The notes: generated by a model not told the origin, from the sequence alone. DNA of 64,000 bases from Dryas octopetala (GCA_963921425.1 OY992839.1:15665409-15729408), one strand, 5' to 3'; shown: positions 23,807 to 35,966, numbered from the stretch's first letter. Numbers and translations are program-made.

Positions 23807-26179
23807 TGCTGAGGGGATTATCTAGTATTTCACGAATATAAAAACAAATCTTTTTAAAATAGGTTGATGAGGGGATTATCCAGTAATTGAAACAACAATA
23901 TATTGAATCTAATTCTAATATATTTTTTAACAAAATGCTTTCTTTTTCCCTTATTATTAGAATGAATGCTTGTTGCGGGCGAATTCTTATATTTCTGCGC
24001 CGGTATCAAAGTTTAAGGTTTAATTTAAACCACCCAAAGGTGTGCTTTCAACCACAATATATCAAACTAAAGGGTATTCTTTTTTGAAACTTTATTAATT
24101 TATATATTCCTCTGCATAATAGGTACGTAAAACATGATTATAGGTTAAATGTGCCCACTGCCTCAGCTAAATCCAATTGAGTGAGTGTGAAGAAATCATT
24201 AATAAATTTTTATAATATTTTTTAAAGGCTCTAAAGTCATATTCTAAGTTATTTATTGAATCTAATATTCTTCTGAGCAAATTACTTAATTGCACCGATA
24301 TTATGTTATCTAACTTTTATACATATTTCATATGCTGATCCATAAACAATAGAAGTTAACATCTTTCCTTTTGGAAACAAGCCAAAAGTTGAATTGGTCT
24401 AATTTCTATTTATGATGACCTGCAAATGTGGGTACGTGTTTGAATCTATCATTGGAGATAGTCAGATAGATATGGCCTGCAGCCTACCTCAATAAACACA
24501 AAAATTCAAAGATATCAATGTGAACAGGATACAAGTTTTGAATTTTTTGTTTCTCTTTTACCGAATAAAAAACAGATTCCAACTAAAATTTCGGTTTTTA
24601 AGAATTTATTTTTGCTCACCACCATTAAAGGTGGTGAAATATTACCTAGAAAAATTTTTGTAGTCTCATGCTAAATTTATAGAGTCAATAAAAATCTTGT
24701 TTTTCTTCAGCCAGTACAAAAAAGCCTACATGCTCAATTGATAGAGCGATTATAAGTATTAATATCCAAGTTATCTGACACTTAGCTTTTAAAAAAATAG
24801 TTTCCCAGGGTAATTTATGACTTGCTCAAACCAAGAGTATAGACTAAAAAGACTCATAATGGAAAATGGCAGTTTGGTGCATCATTGGTTTCTTAAAAAG
24901 ACCAAAATTGCAATACTTGCTATGCCAATTTTATAAAATTGTACAAAAATAATTTGAACAAGATTTTTCAAAAGAAATTAGTTTACATATTAATAGTCAT
25001 GCATAAAAATTTTCAAAACATTTGGAGATGTACAAATAGGGTTTTTAAAGTGTCAAAACTCACACAAAAAAAACTAATTTTTTCATAATCAATGTTCATA
25101 TGGTAAAAAATACCAACCTTGTGTATTATGAGCCAAATCAAATGAGACTAGTTGGAACATCTTTGAAAACATGTCTTTTTAACTATTATAAAAGTTTCAA
25201 ATCCAAATTTCAAATGTATCAAAATTCGTGCATGAAAACCTAATGCTTTTTCTATGAAAACATGCTGAAAACTTGACAGTTTTTTATGAAATTTTGTAAA
25301 ATGTAACATAAATCCATAACAAGTTGGATTCAAGTGATTATTGGCTTATTATAAAGATATGAATGTATAGTTTTATTTGCTAAGACAATTTAACCAAATT
25401 CCTTCTGGAACAATACATAATTCAAAAACAAGATAGTGAGGTCAGAAAGTAGAAAATTGCCAAACAAGAATCAAATCGTGAAATCTTTGGATCTTTCTTG
25501 GAATGCAACTTACCCTAGCCAATCTACCATCATTCTAAACTTAGAACTAATGCATAAGAAGTCAAAGAATGAGTTTTCTTGAGGTTACTTACCAAATTCC
25601 CTTCGAAGGCAGTGTGAGGCTGCTCCTCTTCTCCTTCTCTTGGCAAATCTGATTCTTCCTTTAAGTTCCCTTTTCTCTCTCTAACTCTCTTTCATTTTCT
25701 CATTAAACTCATAATTAAATGTGGAAAGGGTTGTTTGAATGAAGGCTGACTTATATAGAGGAGGCAATATGATTGTTGGAGGGAAAACTGAAGAGTCACT
25801 TCTTCATGAATCTGTTTCGGCGTGCAAAAGGGTTTGATAGGCTGGTTATCAAGGTTTTTAGTTCCCCAATAAGGCTTTGGTTGGCTGACCAATCCCTTAA
25901 GGCCTAGTTTAATTGAGTGTTTAACCTAATGGACTATGCTTAATAGGCCATTAACCAATCCAAGACTTTCATTTTATGCTAACCACTTTATTAAAAGTCA
26001 TCATTACATTTTATTTCTTTTCTTTTTCTCTAACTCCAATTACACTCCATCTTTTGCCTATGACATAATCATCATGTCATGCAATAGCCATCTTCTTTAT
26101 TTCTTGCTTAAGTAACCTAGGGTTCTAGCCCTAGTGGTCAAGGTTGGTCGATATTAGGGTTTCAAAGTCAATTTTTTAA
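23807..26179. other. AT-rich stretch, no recognised gene; possible minus-strand LTR promoter
   Basis: Homology with copies B and C ends where their downstream element begins. I find no gene in the rest. At 25590-25770 the minus strand reads CTCTATATAAGTC followed by a purine-rich leader, which looks like an LTR promoter region. No LTR ends were identified. A motif resembling the tRNA A box (GCTCAATTGATAGAGC, 24731) has no matching B box. Confidence 0.4.
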
Positions 26180-26614
26180 AGGTCCGTTGACTTTAGGTAC
26201 CAAATTGCAATATTTTTTTCATTTTAACTTCCAAAACATTTATGTCATTTCACTTTAGATACTAAATTTTAGTTTTTGTACCAACTTTAAAAAAATGGTT
26301 ATACCGAGTTGTGACTGTCTAACAATCATAACTTTTTTATTGATTTGTTATTTTTTCAATATTTGCAAGGCTTAAACTTTAATGTTTAGTCTCTCGGTTA
26401 TAGGACTTCATCCCCCAAGGCTAAATCAAAAGTATTAAACCCTTATAAATTTTGAATTTTTATGAATTTGAAACAGTCACAACATTATAACAAACCGATT
26501 TGTGACCTAATTCAAAATGTCTTGCTCTAGGTTAGTATCTAAACTAAAAAAAATTAGTGTCTTGCTGTTTTGTTGAAAAATTATTGATATTTGGTATTTA
26601 ATTCTAATTTTCTA
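26180..26614. mobile_element. Small non-autonomous element, copy 1
   Basis: It starts AGGTCCGTTGACTTTAGGTA and ends CTAATTTTCTA, and is homologous to 49876-50355. It is flanked by TTTTTTAA on both sides (within 26171-26179 and 26616-26624). Two homologous copies in unrelated sites, each with its own 8-9 bp flanking duplication, indicate a mobile element. No strong terminal inverted repeat was seen, so the superfamily is uncertain. Confidence 0.7.
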
Positions 26615-26624
26615 ATTTTTTTAA

Positions 26625-28314
26625 CCCTTTGGTATTCCTACTCATCAACTAGGTAGGTACCTTTCTGGAATCTGGGCCGTCCAATCGAGTTTTCAGGCAT
26701 TTGGACCATTTTTTTTTTGGGCCACCGACCTTTGGACCATTTTAATTCAGTGGAGTTAGTCGAGAACTGAGTTGGTGAGGCTCAGAAATCCTGTATATAA
26801 CTATATATTGGTCAATTTTTTTTTTTATGACCAAAGTCGTAAATTCTTATATCTCTCTGTTTCTAGCAAGGAATGAAATTTTCATTTTTGGGGAGTTCCG
26901 AAATTTTATAACATATCCATTAATTTTCGATAATTTTTCGGCAAAATTTTCAAAATTTCGGCCGAAATTTTGAAGCTGCCACACGTGTATTTTTGTAAAC
27001 TTTTTGCGAAATTTCGAACCCATCCATTTTCAACATTTCCCAGCCCTCCCCAGTGATTTATCTACACTTCCTAGCCCCCCCCCGATGACTTTTCTACATT
27101 TCCCAGCCTTCCTCCGACGACTTCTCTGCATTTCCTAGCCCCCTTCAACCGGCTTCCCCCCGTGACCCCAGAACAGAGATCGACGGCGAAAGAGAGTACG
27201 GTGACGGAGATGCAAGAGAGAGAGAAGGGAGAGAGATAACTGAGAAACAAAGATGAGGATGAGAGAGAGAGAGAGAGAGAGAGAGAGGGGACACAAAATT
27301 GAGAAAGAAGAGTGAAAAGATATGTTTAGGACTTTAGGGTTAAGTGGTTAACAAATATAATATAATATACTCAAAGGCTTATTGAAAGGCTTTAGCTTTT
27401 TTTATTTTGGGAAAGGCTTTAGCTGTAAGCCTTTAAGCGGGTTGGACACTTCAACTTCAACACTCAACCATATTGGATATTACTTTTTTCTTTTTGCCAT
27501 CAGCATATTGGGTATTAGTATTACAAATTGGTGGAAGAAATAGGTTTTATAATTTTTTTAGAGTTCTAGAGTTTTAGGAATATCGAGTATAAAAAATTTA
27601 ATAATAAAAAAAAATATATAAACTAAACAACTATGTAAACATAATTATATAATTTTTGTACCAAAGAAAACATAATTACATAATTTATGGGTATTAACCA
27701 AGGATTTAAATTTCGAAAATTTCGCTGAAATTTTTTCGATTTTTTTAGGTATGGAAATTTTAACACTAAACCAACAAAATTTCGTCTGGATTTCGATGAT
27801 TTCGCAGAAATTCTCAAAATTTCGGCGAAGTTTTCGATTGGGTAAGATTTCTAGATTTTGGGGATGCTAGGTTTTGGGGAGGTTGGGATTTGGGAGGAGC
27901 TGAAGATGTGGAGAAAGAGAGGAGGGGCTGGGTTTTGGTGGGTTTCGGCAGCAGGGGCGACGGCAGGGGCCAAGAGCAGGGAGAAAGAGTTGAGGGTGGG
28001 CTAGTGGTCGGCGCAGCTTAAGGGATGAGAGAGAGAGGGGGATGTGAGAGAGGGTGGGTTGGTGGTCGGCGCAGGTGGGGGATGGAGTTACTGATGGAGG
28101 AAATTAGAGAAAGGAAGAAGAAAAAAAAAAGGAAAGAGAAAGGAGAAGGAAAAAAAAAAAAGAGAAAGGGAGGAGAGGGAAGAGAGAATGAGATCAGGGT
28201 GGGTAGTGGCCTAGCGGGTAGTGTGAGTTGCGTGCATTGATAATGTGGAGAGAGAAATTAACATAAACAATTTGATTTTGGGTTTTTAAAATTCATGTTT
28301 ATAAATTTACAAAA
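26625..28314. other. Transposon-like, non-coding; purine-rich tracts
   Basis: Clusters of GAAATTTCG / CGAAATTTT motifs occur at 26920-26975 and 27705-27835, and again at 30115-30165. They look like subterminal repeats of an unidentified transposon. A GA microsatellite lies at 27261-27287 and a G/A-rich tract at 28090-28190. Open frames here are by-products of these tracts. Confidence 0.4.
27261..27287. repeat. (GA)n microsatellite
   Basis: An uninterrupted GA run of about 13 units follows a purine-rich stretch of mixed GA repeats. Confidence 0.9.
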
Positions 28315-29474
28315 GGCTTTTTAGCAAGATACCCACCTGAACGTTGACTGTATTTGCATGTTACCACCTAAATTAAAAATTGAAGCAAGTTGTCCCCTGA
28401 ATTAAATTTTGTTTGCAAGTTACCACCTACATCCAAATCCTCATGGGTTTTTTGGTCTTTTCATAGAGAAGAACTTAGGTGGGGAAGCTTTTGCCACCAC
28501 ACCATGCTGAGTGGCAAAGCCCAACTAATTACAAGTGGCCACATGTACAACTTTTTTTATTTCTCTTTTCCTATTTTTATAAACTTTAAAAATTAATTAA
28601 AAATAGTTCCGGACTCAGAAAAAGACATGGAAAATTCTTACGGACTCGTCTTGACTAATAGTAATTTACTATGAAGTCAAATTATCAATTTGCCCTCTGA
28701 GAGTTTTCAGAAAATTTAGGAAGTTCAAATTTATCTCTAAAAAATTAAAATACTCTAAAATCTTTAAAAATTCATAGGATAATCTCTCGAACTTCAAAAA
28801 ATACAAGGTTTGCACCATTGGTCTTCTAAAAACTAACACTACCCACTTGCTACCCAAAAGACCGAGAGGTCTTAGAGAAAAATAAATTCAAACTCCGGAA
28901 TGTTAATTTTTATGAAAGATAGTGTTATTAGGGTAGCAAGTGTTCATGAGAAAGATAGTGTTAGTTTTTAGAAGACCAATGGTGCAGACTTTGTATTTTT
29001 AGGAGTTTGGGAGATTATCCTATTAATTTTTAAAGAATTCAGAGTATTTTAATTTTTTATAAATAAATTTGGACTTTCTAAATTTTCTGGAAACTCTCAA
29101 AGGGCAAATTGATAATTTGACCCCATAATAGTCAAGACGAGTCCGTAAGAATTTTCCGTGTATTTTTCTGAGTCCGGAATTATTTTTAATTAATTTTCAT
29201 AAGTTTGTAAAAATAGGAGAAAAGAAATAAAAAAATGGTTGTACATGTGGCCACTTGTAATTGGTTGGCCTTGCCACTCAGCATGGTGAGGTGTCAAAAG
29301 TTTCTCCACCCAAGTTCTTCTCTATGAAAAGACCAAAAAACCCATGAGAATTTGGATGGAGGTAATAACTTACAAACAAAATTTAATTCAGGGGGCAACT
29401 TGCTTCAATTTTTAATTTAGGTGGTAACATGCAAATCGAGTCAAAGTTCAGGTGGGTATCTTGCTAAAAAGCCG
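28315..29474. mobile_element. Foldback element with about 560-bp inverted arms
   Basis: The left arm starts GGCTTTTTAGCAAGATACCC and the right arm ends GGGTATCTTGCTAAAAAGCC(G). The arms pair along almost their whole length around a centre near 28890. The flanks are TTACAAAA on both sides (28307-28314 and 29475-29482), an 8-bp target duplication. The open frames inside are not coding. Part of each arm resembles the start of the window (GACGAGTCCGTA), so some internal sequence is shared with an LTR. Confidence 0.88.
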
Positions 29475-30226
29475 TTACAAAAATGTCTATAATTTCAAAT
29501 GCTCATATCTCTCAAACCGTAACTCCGATTAATGTACAGTTTGCGATCAGATGTTCGTGTGTTTGAGACCTTTCCAACAAGTCACAAATCGAAGTCAAAA
29601 GCCCATAGTTCAAAAAGTCAAAGAACGGGTCAAACTAATTTAAAACAAAAATTATAAAATTAACCTAAAATATTTTATTTCTCAAATAAATTTCTAAAAT
29701 ATTTTTCAAAATAAAACTTAGAAAAATACGAAGTGTCACAATCTACCCCCTTCAAAGAATTTAGTCCTTGAAATTTCCAATAAAAGTAATAATGGAACAA
29801 CTTAAAACAAGCATAAACAACAACAATCCAAAACTCTAAAAAGTTCTTTTCATTTATGAAAAACTGAAAAATAAATTACACAAGCTCTGAGGTGTTTGTT
29901 CAATCAAATTTATGTAATTATTAATTAGTGAACTATTTTTTTAACAATATTTACCTCCAGTACACATTATATTTATATTATATCATATGAAATTTACTAT
30001 ATAATTTGGTTTCTTCAATATTTTTTTTATCAATATAGTAGATAATATGTTAAATAAAGTTGCATTCAAAATTTTTGTATTTTGATAGTAATTTTTGTTA
30101 TTTCCGTTTAATTTCTGTCGAAATTTAAAAATCTTTAAAATTTTCGTCGAAATTTTCATGAAAATTTACTCAAAACCCAAAATTTTATTCTTTGGTTTCT
30201 AGGATTCAAAACCCTAAACAAAACCC
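29475..30226. other. Upstream region of the KRR1-SAPS gene
   Basis: AT-rich, with TTTCGTCGAAATTT-type motifs at 30110-30165. A TATATAAT-like stretch near 29998 is about 220 bp from the ATG and is only a weak promoter candidate. No gene is seen. Confidence 0.4.
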
Positions 30227-33200
30227 ATGGCCCAAAAGAAGATTACACGACGAAAACAATCAATTACGGAGAACGATATTTACATCGAAGACGATGAAAA
30301 TGGCACGCTTGAAATCACCTCGTTCAACGAAGATGGCACGCTTAAACTCCTCTCTTTCTCTACCCTCTACCATAGAGGGATTGGTACAATTTCCTCTCTA
30401 GTTCTCATTCTCCTTGCTGCTCACAAATCGTCGGAAATTTGTTTTTGTTTTTTTGGTTTTTGTTTCAAATTTTAGTTATGATTAGGAAATTTAGGATGAA
30501 AGTTTGATGAGCCTCTATCTGCATTGTTATTTGCAGAAAAAGCTTTGCGAGAAGGTTGGCCGGTGGTGGAATCTGCGTTGGAAGAGCATGGTGTTTCATG
30601 TGAACTGAATATGGTATGGTATGTCATGTCAAATCTAGTTTTTGAGAACTCACTTTCATGTTGAATTTGATCCATCTTTCTGAAATTAACTCTATATTAA
30701 TTTTGATCTGTACGTGGTTTATTTCAAATTTCAAATTATTATGGGTGATTTGTTGTGTGCACACATTGAATTGTTGTATTTCTAATTATGGTCAGGTTGA
30801 GGTTTCCATGACAATCTCAGCAACCAAAAAGACATCCTTTGAAACGGCTAAGCATCTTCTTAAACTCTTGTCTGTAGGTTTTGCTCCACGCTCGGTGCGT
30901 ACAAATGGCAAATCCTTTTTGTTTGAGCTATCATATATTTTCCGATTTGAGTGCAGAATTATTGTTTTGATTACAGGCAATAAAAATGCTGAAAGATGAA
31001 ATGCATTGTGAAGTCATCGAGGTTTATCCTCTTCGAGGTTTGACTTGCGGACAATGTGGAACTTGCAAAGACTGTGGGATCAGAAAGGTGGGTATTGATT
31101 AAAATTCCTTCCTCCTGTCAATTTTTCTTCAAACAAATCTAAGTTATTAACCTCATTTATTTTTCTGGAAGCATTCTCTGTAGTTGCATGTGATGCAGCA
31201 GCTAGGACCTTTTAATTTCAGGCTTCAGAAATGTACCATGGTAATTAGAGCTCTTGTTTGACCTTAGAAAGGTTTAGAATTGAGAGTTGATTAGGGTTTA
31301 GTGAATGATGAAAGTGAGGATAATATGAGGATATAATTACATAAGCCTTTGGGTGCCCTACTACCTACTCCATGAAATGCTTCTCTGTAATGCTGGAGAT
31401 TGCAAAAGCACACTGTTTAGCTTGTTCTAATCTCTACTATTGTCTGCAGGATGAATTTTGTAAACGGCTGAACCGCCTCAAAGGCCCCGGACTAAAGGTG
31501 CACACATTGATCTGAATCCTGTTTTTCTGATCCTTCATCCGAAAGAAAACTTTAAAAATTTAGAATAAAAAGATAAGTCATAAGGCAATTATCTATAGCT
31601 TCAGATTCTTTAGGTTACATCTTTAATTCTTTTTGCTGGTTGCTTCACTAAGTTTTTCAATATAATTGGGAAGCAGGAACTTTCTCGAGTCACAGACTGT
31701 TCTATTAGTCTTCATGTAAGTGTACTGTACCTTTTTTATTTTGATGGTTATATTCTACATTTCCTTTTCTTGTCTTCTAACCTCCAGGTGAAGTGAGAAT
31801 TTCAATTAATGATATTTAATTTTCCTGTAAATGAATAGAGATTCACGGTTTCTTCTATTGGTCCACTTCATGGAATAAAGTTAGTCAGGATGATTGTGTT
31901 GGACTGCTTTACGGGTAAGCGTCGTCCCAAATTGCATATGAAGACGCTTAAAGCTAATCAAACGGTGAATACTATCTTGTGATATATATATATATTATGT
32001 ACACATTGCATGAGTTAAATGTCATCAGTTAAGTCATTTGATTCGCAAGGTATTACTGAGCTGATACTCTTCTTATGTGGGCATATATAGGGTCTTCTAG
32101 AAACTGTTATGAAGCTAAAAAACCAAACTGGAATTACATCTATCATGGAGGTTGGTTGCTGGTTACCTTTGTTTGTTACTTCTGGTTTTGAAACATCTTC
32201 ACTGTTTTAAGCTAGCTTTAATTTGCATCTTGAGCATTTGATTATTGACTCTTACTATAAGAGAGAACTTTGTGGCCTATTAAATGTGTGCATGCTTAGC
32301 TTTTTATTGGTTGTGCTCAATTAGGCAGTGCGGTTCATGAAAACCCAAATTATTTGTCGTGCTCCCATTTGTACAAGTTTTATGGAAGCACTGCACCGGA
32401 TACAAGATACAGATGTGCTAGAGATGATTGCAGACAAGTTCAGGTCTTCAGTAAGTGACTAATTTAACGTATTAGCTATATTCATGGAATGCCCAATGGG
32501 CTTCTTGGGTTTTTCTGCCCCCTACGAATTCAAACTGATAGTTTGTGTAATTTTTTTGGAGAAAATTAAGAGTTAGATCCATGATCTTGCTAATGCCTTG
32601 TTAATGGAAGATGGTGCTAGCTGCGATCTATTGCTTGCTAAAAAAGGCTGTGCAATTTTGGTTTGCCTCTAGGAAAATTGCATTGCATATATAGTTCCTT
32701 TCTGCTATATGTTTTTCTATATATTACTTGTCTCAATAGAAGGATGATTTATTTGCTGTTAATTAATTAGCTTGATTTCTTTAGGATTCACCTAAAGTGC
32801 ATGGTGATGCATCAGAGACACTTTGTGCTATAGCAAGGTTTGCTCCACCTGAACTTTCTAATAAAATCTCCAGCCCAAGGTACGTGCATTTGTTTTCTTC
32901 GTACATATACTAGAAATTCTATCTTATACATGCATATTTGTGCTCTATTTTCTGTGTTGAGGTTCGAATGTATGTGTGTTTTCTACAGTTTCGTACAAAG
33001 ATTATTTCGGCATGCTTTGGAGGACTCCTCACGACCAAAATCTGTTCTGGTTAACTCATTGTCGGTATGCATCTCTTTGTTAGATCCAAGGAGGATAACA
33101 TTTGGAACATACGAACATATTAATGGACGTCAAATTACTAGTGGATCTAAAGGTACTGCTAGTCCCGAGACTGTTGTGGCCATGCTGGAGAGCCTAGGTC

Positions 33201-35966
33201 ACCTTTCTAAACCCTGCTTCTGACATCTGGATGTCTAGATTTAACAAAATCTGGTTGCATAATTTTATTTGTTGGGTGTTTCTTGATTATGCACAGCACA
33301 ATTGTGCTGCCAAGTAATATCATACTGCGTTGCTATAATGGCAAGCTTTTATCCTGCAGGTGATTTGCTGAAGCTTTTGGATGTTTCTTCGGAGGACAAT
33401 GTGTTAACTACATATGGCAAGCTACAGCCACCTCTTGGGAAACATCGTTTAAAGATATTAGAGTTCATTTCAGTATTACTGAGAGTTGGTAGTGAAGCTG
33501 CTGAGAAGGAACTAATTAGTCTTGGAGCACTACGAAGAATTTTAGACTTGTTTTTTAAGTAAGTTCAGAGTTCAATTTCTTATTTTATAAAAAGTTAATT
33601 GATACAATTAAGCACATAAGTAATATTCCCCAATTTCGTTCTGTGTATTCCAGGTATCCATTTAACAACCTTGCGCATCATTACATAGAGAACATAATCG
33701 TATCATGTTTGGAAAGCAAGAATGGTCCTCTTGTACTGCATCTTCTCTGCGAGTGTGATCTAGTTGGAAAAATACTTCAAGCAGTAAAGAATTTCACATT
33801 GGCAGCTCATTCAAACAAGCTATCAGTTCTTGCTGAAGGTAGATCCCCACCCAGGATAGGGAATATTGGACATTTAACACGCATATCCAACAAAATCATT
33901 CAACTGGGAAATAACAATAGCGAGATTCAGGCGTATCTGCAGGTTTTTATTTCTATCTCTACATATTTATGTTTTTTTGTGTTTTAAGTTTACTATTTGT
34001 GAAATAAATATTTACAAGTGAATTGCAGTATTCTTTTTTGGATTGAAGCCCAGTCTTTTAGATGGTTGGTTGGGTGGTTAGAAGACTCTTTCCACTTCTT
34101 GTCTTCTGGTGTTCTTTTTTGCATCCCCTAGACTCTTCTTTCTATTAATTTTACTTAAAACATTATAAAAAAAAGTATAATGTTTTTTGAAATTGTATTG
34201 GTGCTTTCACACTGTTGTTGAAGTTGAAAAATCATAGACCTTAAATATTTTCATTAGGCTTTATAAATTTAGAGGGCTGCTATTTGCACACCCTTTTTTT
34301 TCTTTTTGCACACCCCTAGTAAAAAAAAAAACAAACAAAAAAAGAATGACTATACAGCCCCTCCCCTTCCCCTCCCTGTTTCCCTCTTTGTTTTCTCTCG
34401 TTCAGACCCCTTCCTCTGTTTTTTTTTTCCTTCCAAGCCCGGCAGCCCCTCCTCGGCTCCTCCCTTTCTCCTTTCCACTCGCCCGATCACCACCTTCCTC
34501 GCACCACCACCGCGCGCAGCACCACCTTCCTCGCAGCACCACCACCGCGCGCCACCACTAACCACCATCTTCCTCTCTCTCCGCATGCACCATCACCACA
34601 GCACCCCCAAAACAGCCACCACAACCAGCCCGGCAGCCCCTCCTCGGCTCCTCCCTCTCTCCTCTCTCCCTTCTCTCTTCCCTCCCTTTCTCTGTCGCTG
34701 CGGTTGGTTCGGTAGACAGCCACCAAACGAAACTAACGGCTTCGACAGATGACTGCCGAACGAACCCACCGGTTTCGACGGATGGCTGCCGAACGAACCG
34801 CCGGTTTAGGCGGATGACTGCCGAACGGCCTGCGAAGCTCATCCTCTTGGCTGGCACTGCGGCGTGGTCGTGCGAGCTGGGCAGAGCTGTCCGGCGCGAA
34901 GGAGAGAGAGAAAGGTGCAGAAGGAGCTGGGCAGAGCTGGGCAGAGCTGTCGAGCTGTCGGGCAGAGCTGTCGGGCAGAGTAGCAGGGAGGAGAGAGAGA
35001 AAGGTGCAGAAGGTGGTGCTGCGCGCGGTGATGGTGCGAGGAAGGTGGTGCTGCGCGCGGTGGTGGTGCTGCGAGGAAGGTAGTGCTGCGCGCGAGGAAG
35101 GTCCGGTGGTGGTGGTGGTGCTGCGAGCAGGGTGGTGCAGAAGGTGGTGCTGTGCGGGTGTGTTGACAAAGAAAGAGAGAGAGGGAAGGAGAGAGAGTGA
35201 GAAAGAGAAAGATGGGGTGTGTGGGTGTGTAATGAAATGAGGGTATTTTGGTAATGGGTTAGGTGTGTGTTGAGAGGTTTTGAATTTGAGATGAGTGTGT
35301 GGGGTGTGTAGGAGAAAAAAAGAGAAAAAGTGTGTGCAAAAAGAAAAAAAAGGGTGTGCAAATAGTAGCACTCTAAATTTATCATTCCCATCCTTGGTTG
35401 TTGCTTTCGTATGGATTTATACTTACTACCAACAAAATGAGATTATCTAACTGAAGAGTACAAAGCCATTGATGAGAAAGATGCCCACATAAGTTGTATA
35501 CACCCATTGTGTGGAATTTTCTTTTATTTCAAAAGGGTTTAGAGCCTATTGTTTACATTGTTCAATCATCATTTTTACAGTTCTGTTTATTTTGACAGGA
35601 AAATAGTGAGTGGACTGATTGGTATAGAAATGTTCTTTCAAAGCCTGATGCAGTGGAGAATGTTTGGGCTTGTTGGTATGTTTTTTTTGGGTGCTTTAAT
35701 TATAAGGACAAAATATATCATGTTTTCAACTATCTAATTGTGGTGTAATCAATTGTAACAGGCAGCAGTGTGCCAAAGACATGAGACAATTCAGAAGACA
35801 AGGCAAAAGAGAAGAATTTCGAAGTAGCAGCCCACCACCCCATTCTATCCAATCCTCACCCCCATCCTCTCCACTTCCAAGGCCAAGCTTAGACATGAGA
35901 CCAACTATACTCATTACAGGAACGAACTATGGATGGCATGTTCAAGCATGTGGACCCTCAGACTAA
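30227..35966 (+). CDS. Chimeric KRR1-like KH / SAPS-domain protein, 15 exons, 638 aa
   Basis: Exons: 30227-30383, 30537-30613, 30796-30894, 30977-31087, 31450-31497, 31677-31715, 31839-31964, 32091-32150, 32325-32450, 32785-32879, 32989-33197, 33360-33558, 33654-33942, 35599-35675, 35762-35966. All introns are GT-AG and the frame is open throughout (1,917 nt with TAA). Residues about 40-215 resemble KRR1, a nucleolar KH protein of the small-subunit processome: LLSFSTLYHRG, GWPVVESALEEHGVSCELN, SMTISATKKT, AIKMLKDEM, GPLHGIKLVRMIV, a basic GKRRPKLHMK. Residues about 225-571 match the core of SAPS proteins, PP6-type phosphatase regulatory subunits: GITSIMEA, LEMIADKF, ETLCAIARFAP, HALEDS, LVNSLSVCISLLDP, PPLGKHRLKILEF, TRISNKIIQLGNN, ENSEWTDWYRNVL. 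The SAPS N-terminus is missing and the last 67 residues are a different Ser/Pro-rich tail. A CX2CX2CX2C cluster (residues 135-144) replaces part of the KH region. The second KH loop is shortened. Confidence 0.82.
34272..35373. mobile_element. hAT-like non-autonomous element in intron 13
   Basis: It starts GAGGGCTGCTATTTGCACAC and ends GTGTGCAAATAGTAGCACTC, an inverted repeat of about 30 bp. TAAATTTA flanks both sides (34264-34271 and 35374-35381). The 8-bp duplication fits the hAT superfamily. The interior is a C/T-rich half followed by a G/A-rich half with imperfect GCTGCGCGCGGTGGTG-type repeats. Frames of up to 277 codons on the minus strand are low-complexity Ser/Pro/His strings and are not treated as genes. 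It enlarges intron 13 (33943-35598) without touching the splice sites. Confidence 0.85.

Noticed and set aside
24722..24790. tRNA A-box-like GCTCAATTGATAGAGC
   Set aside because: No matching B box or acceptor stem pairing was found downstream.
34558..35391. Open frame of 277 codons on the minus strand
   Set aside because: It lies across the hAT-like element, is built of Ser/Pro/His/Leu runs, and overlaps other long frames on both strands. The composition of the C/T- and G/A-rich DNA explains it.
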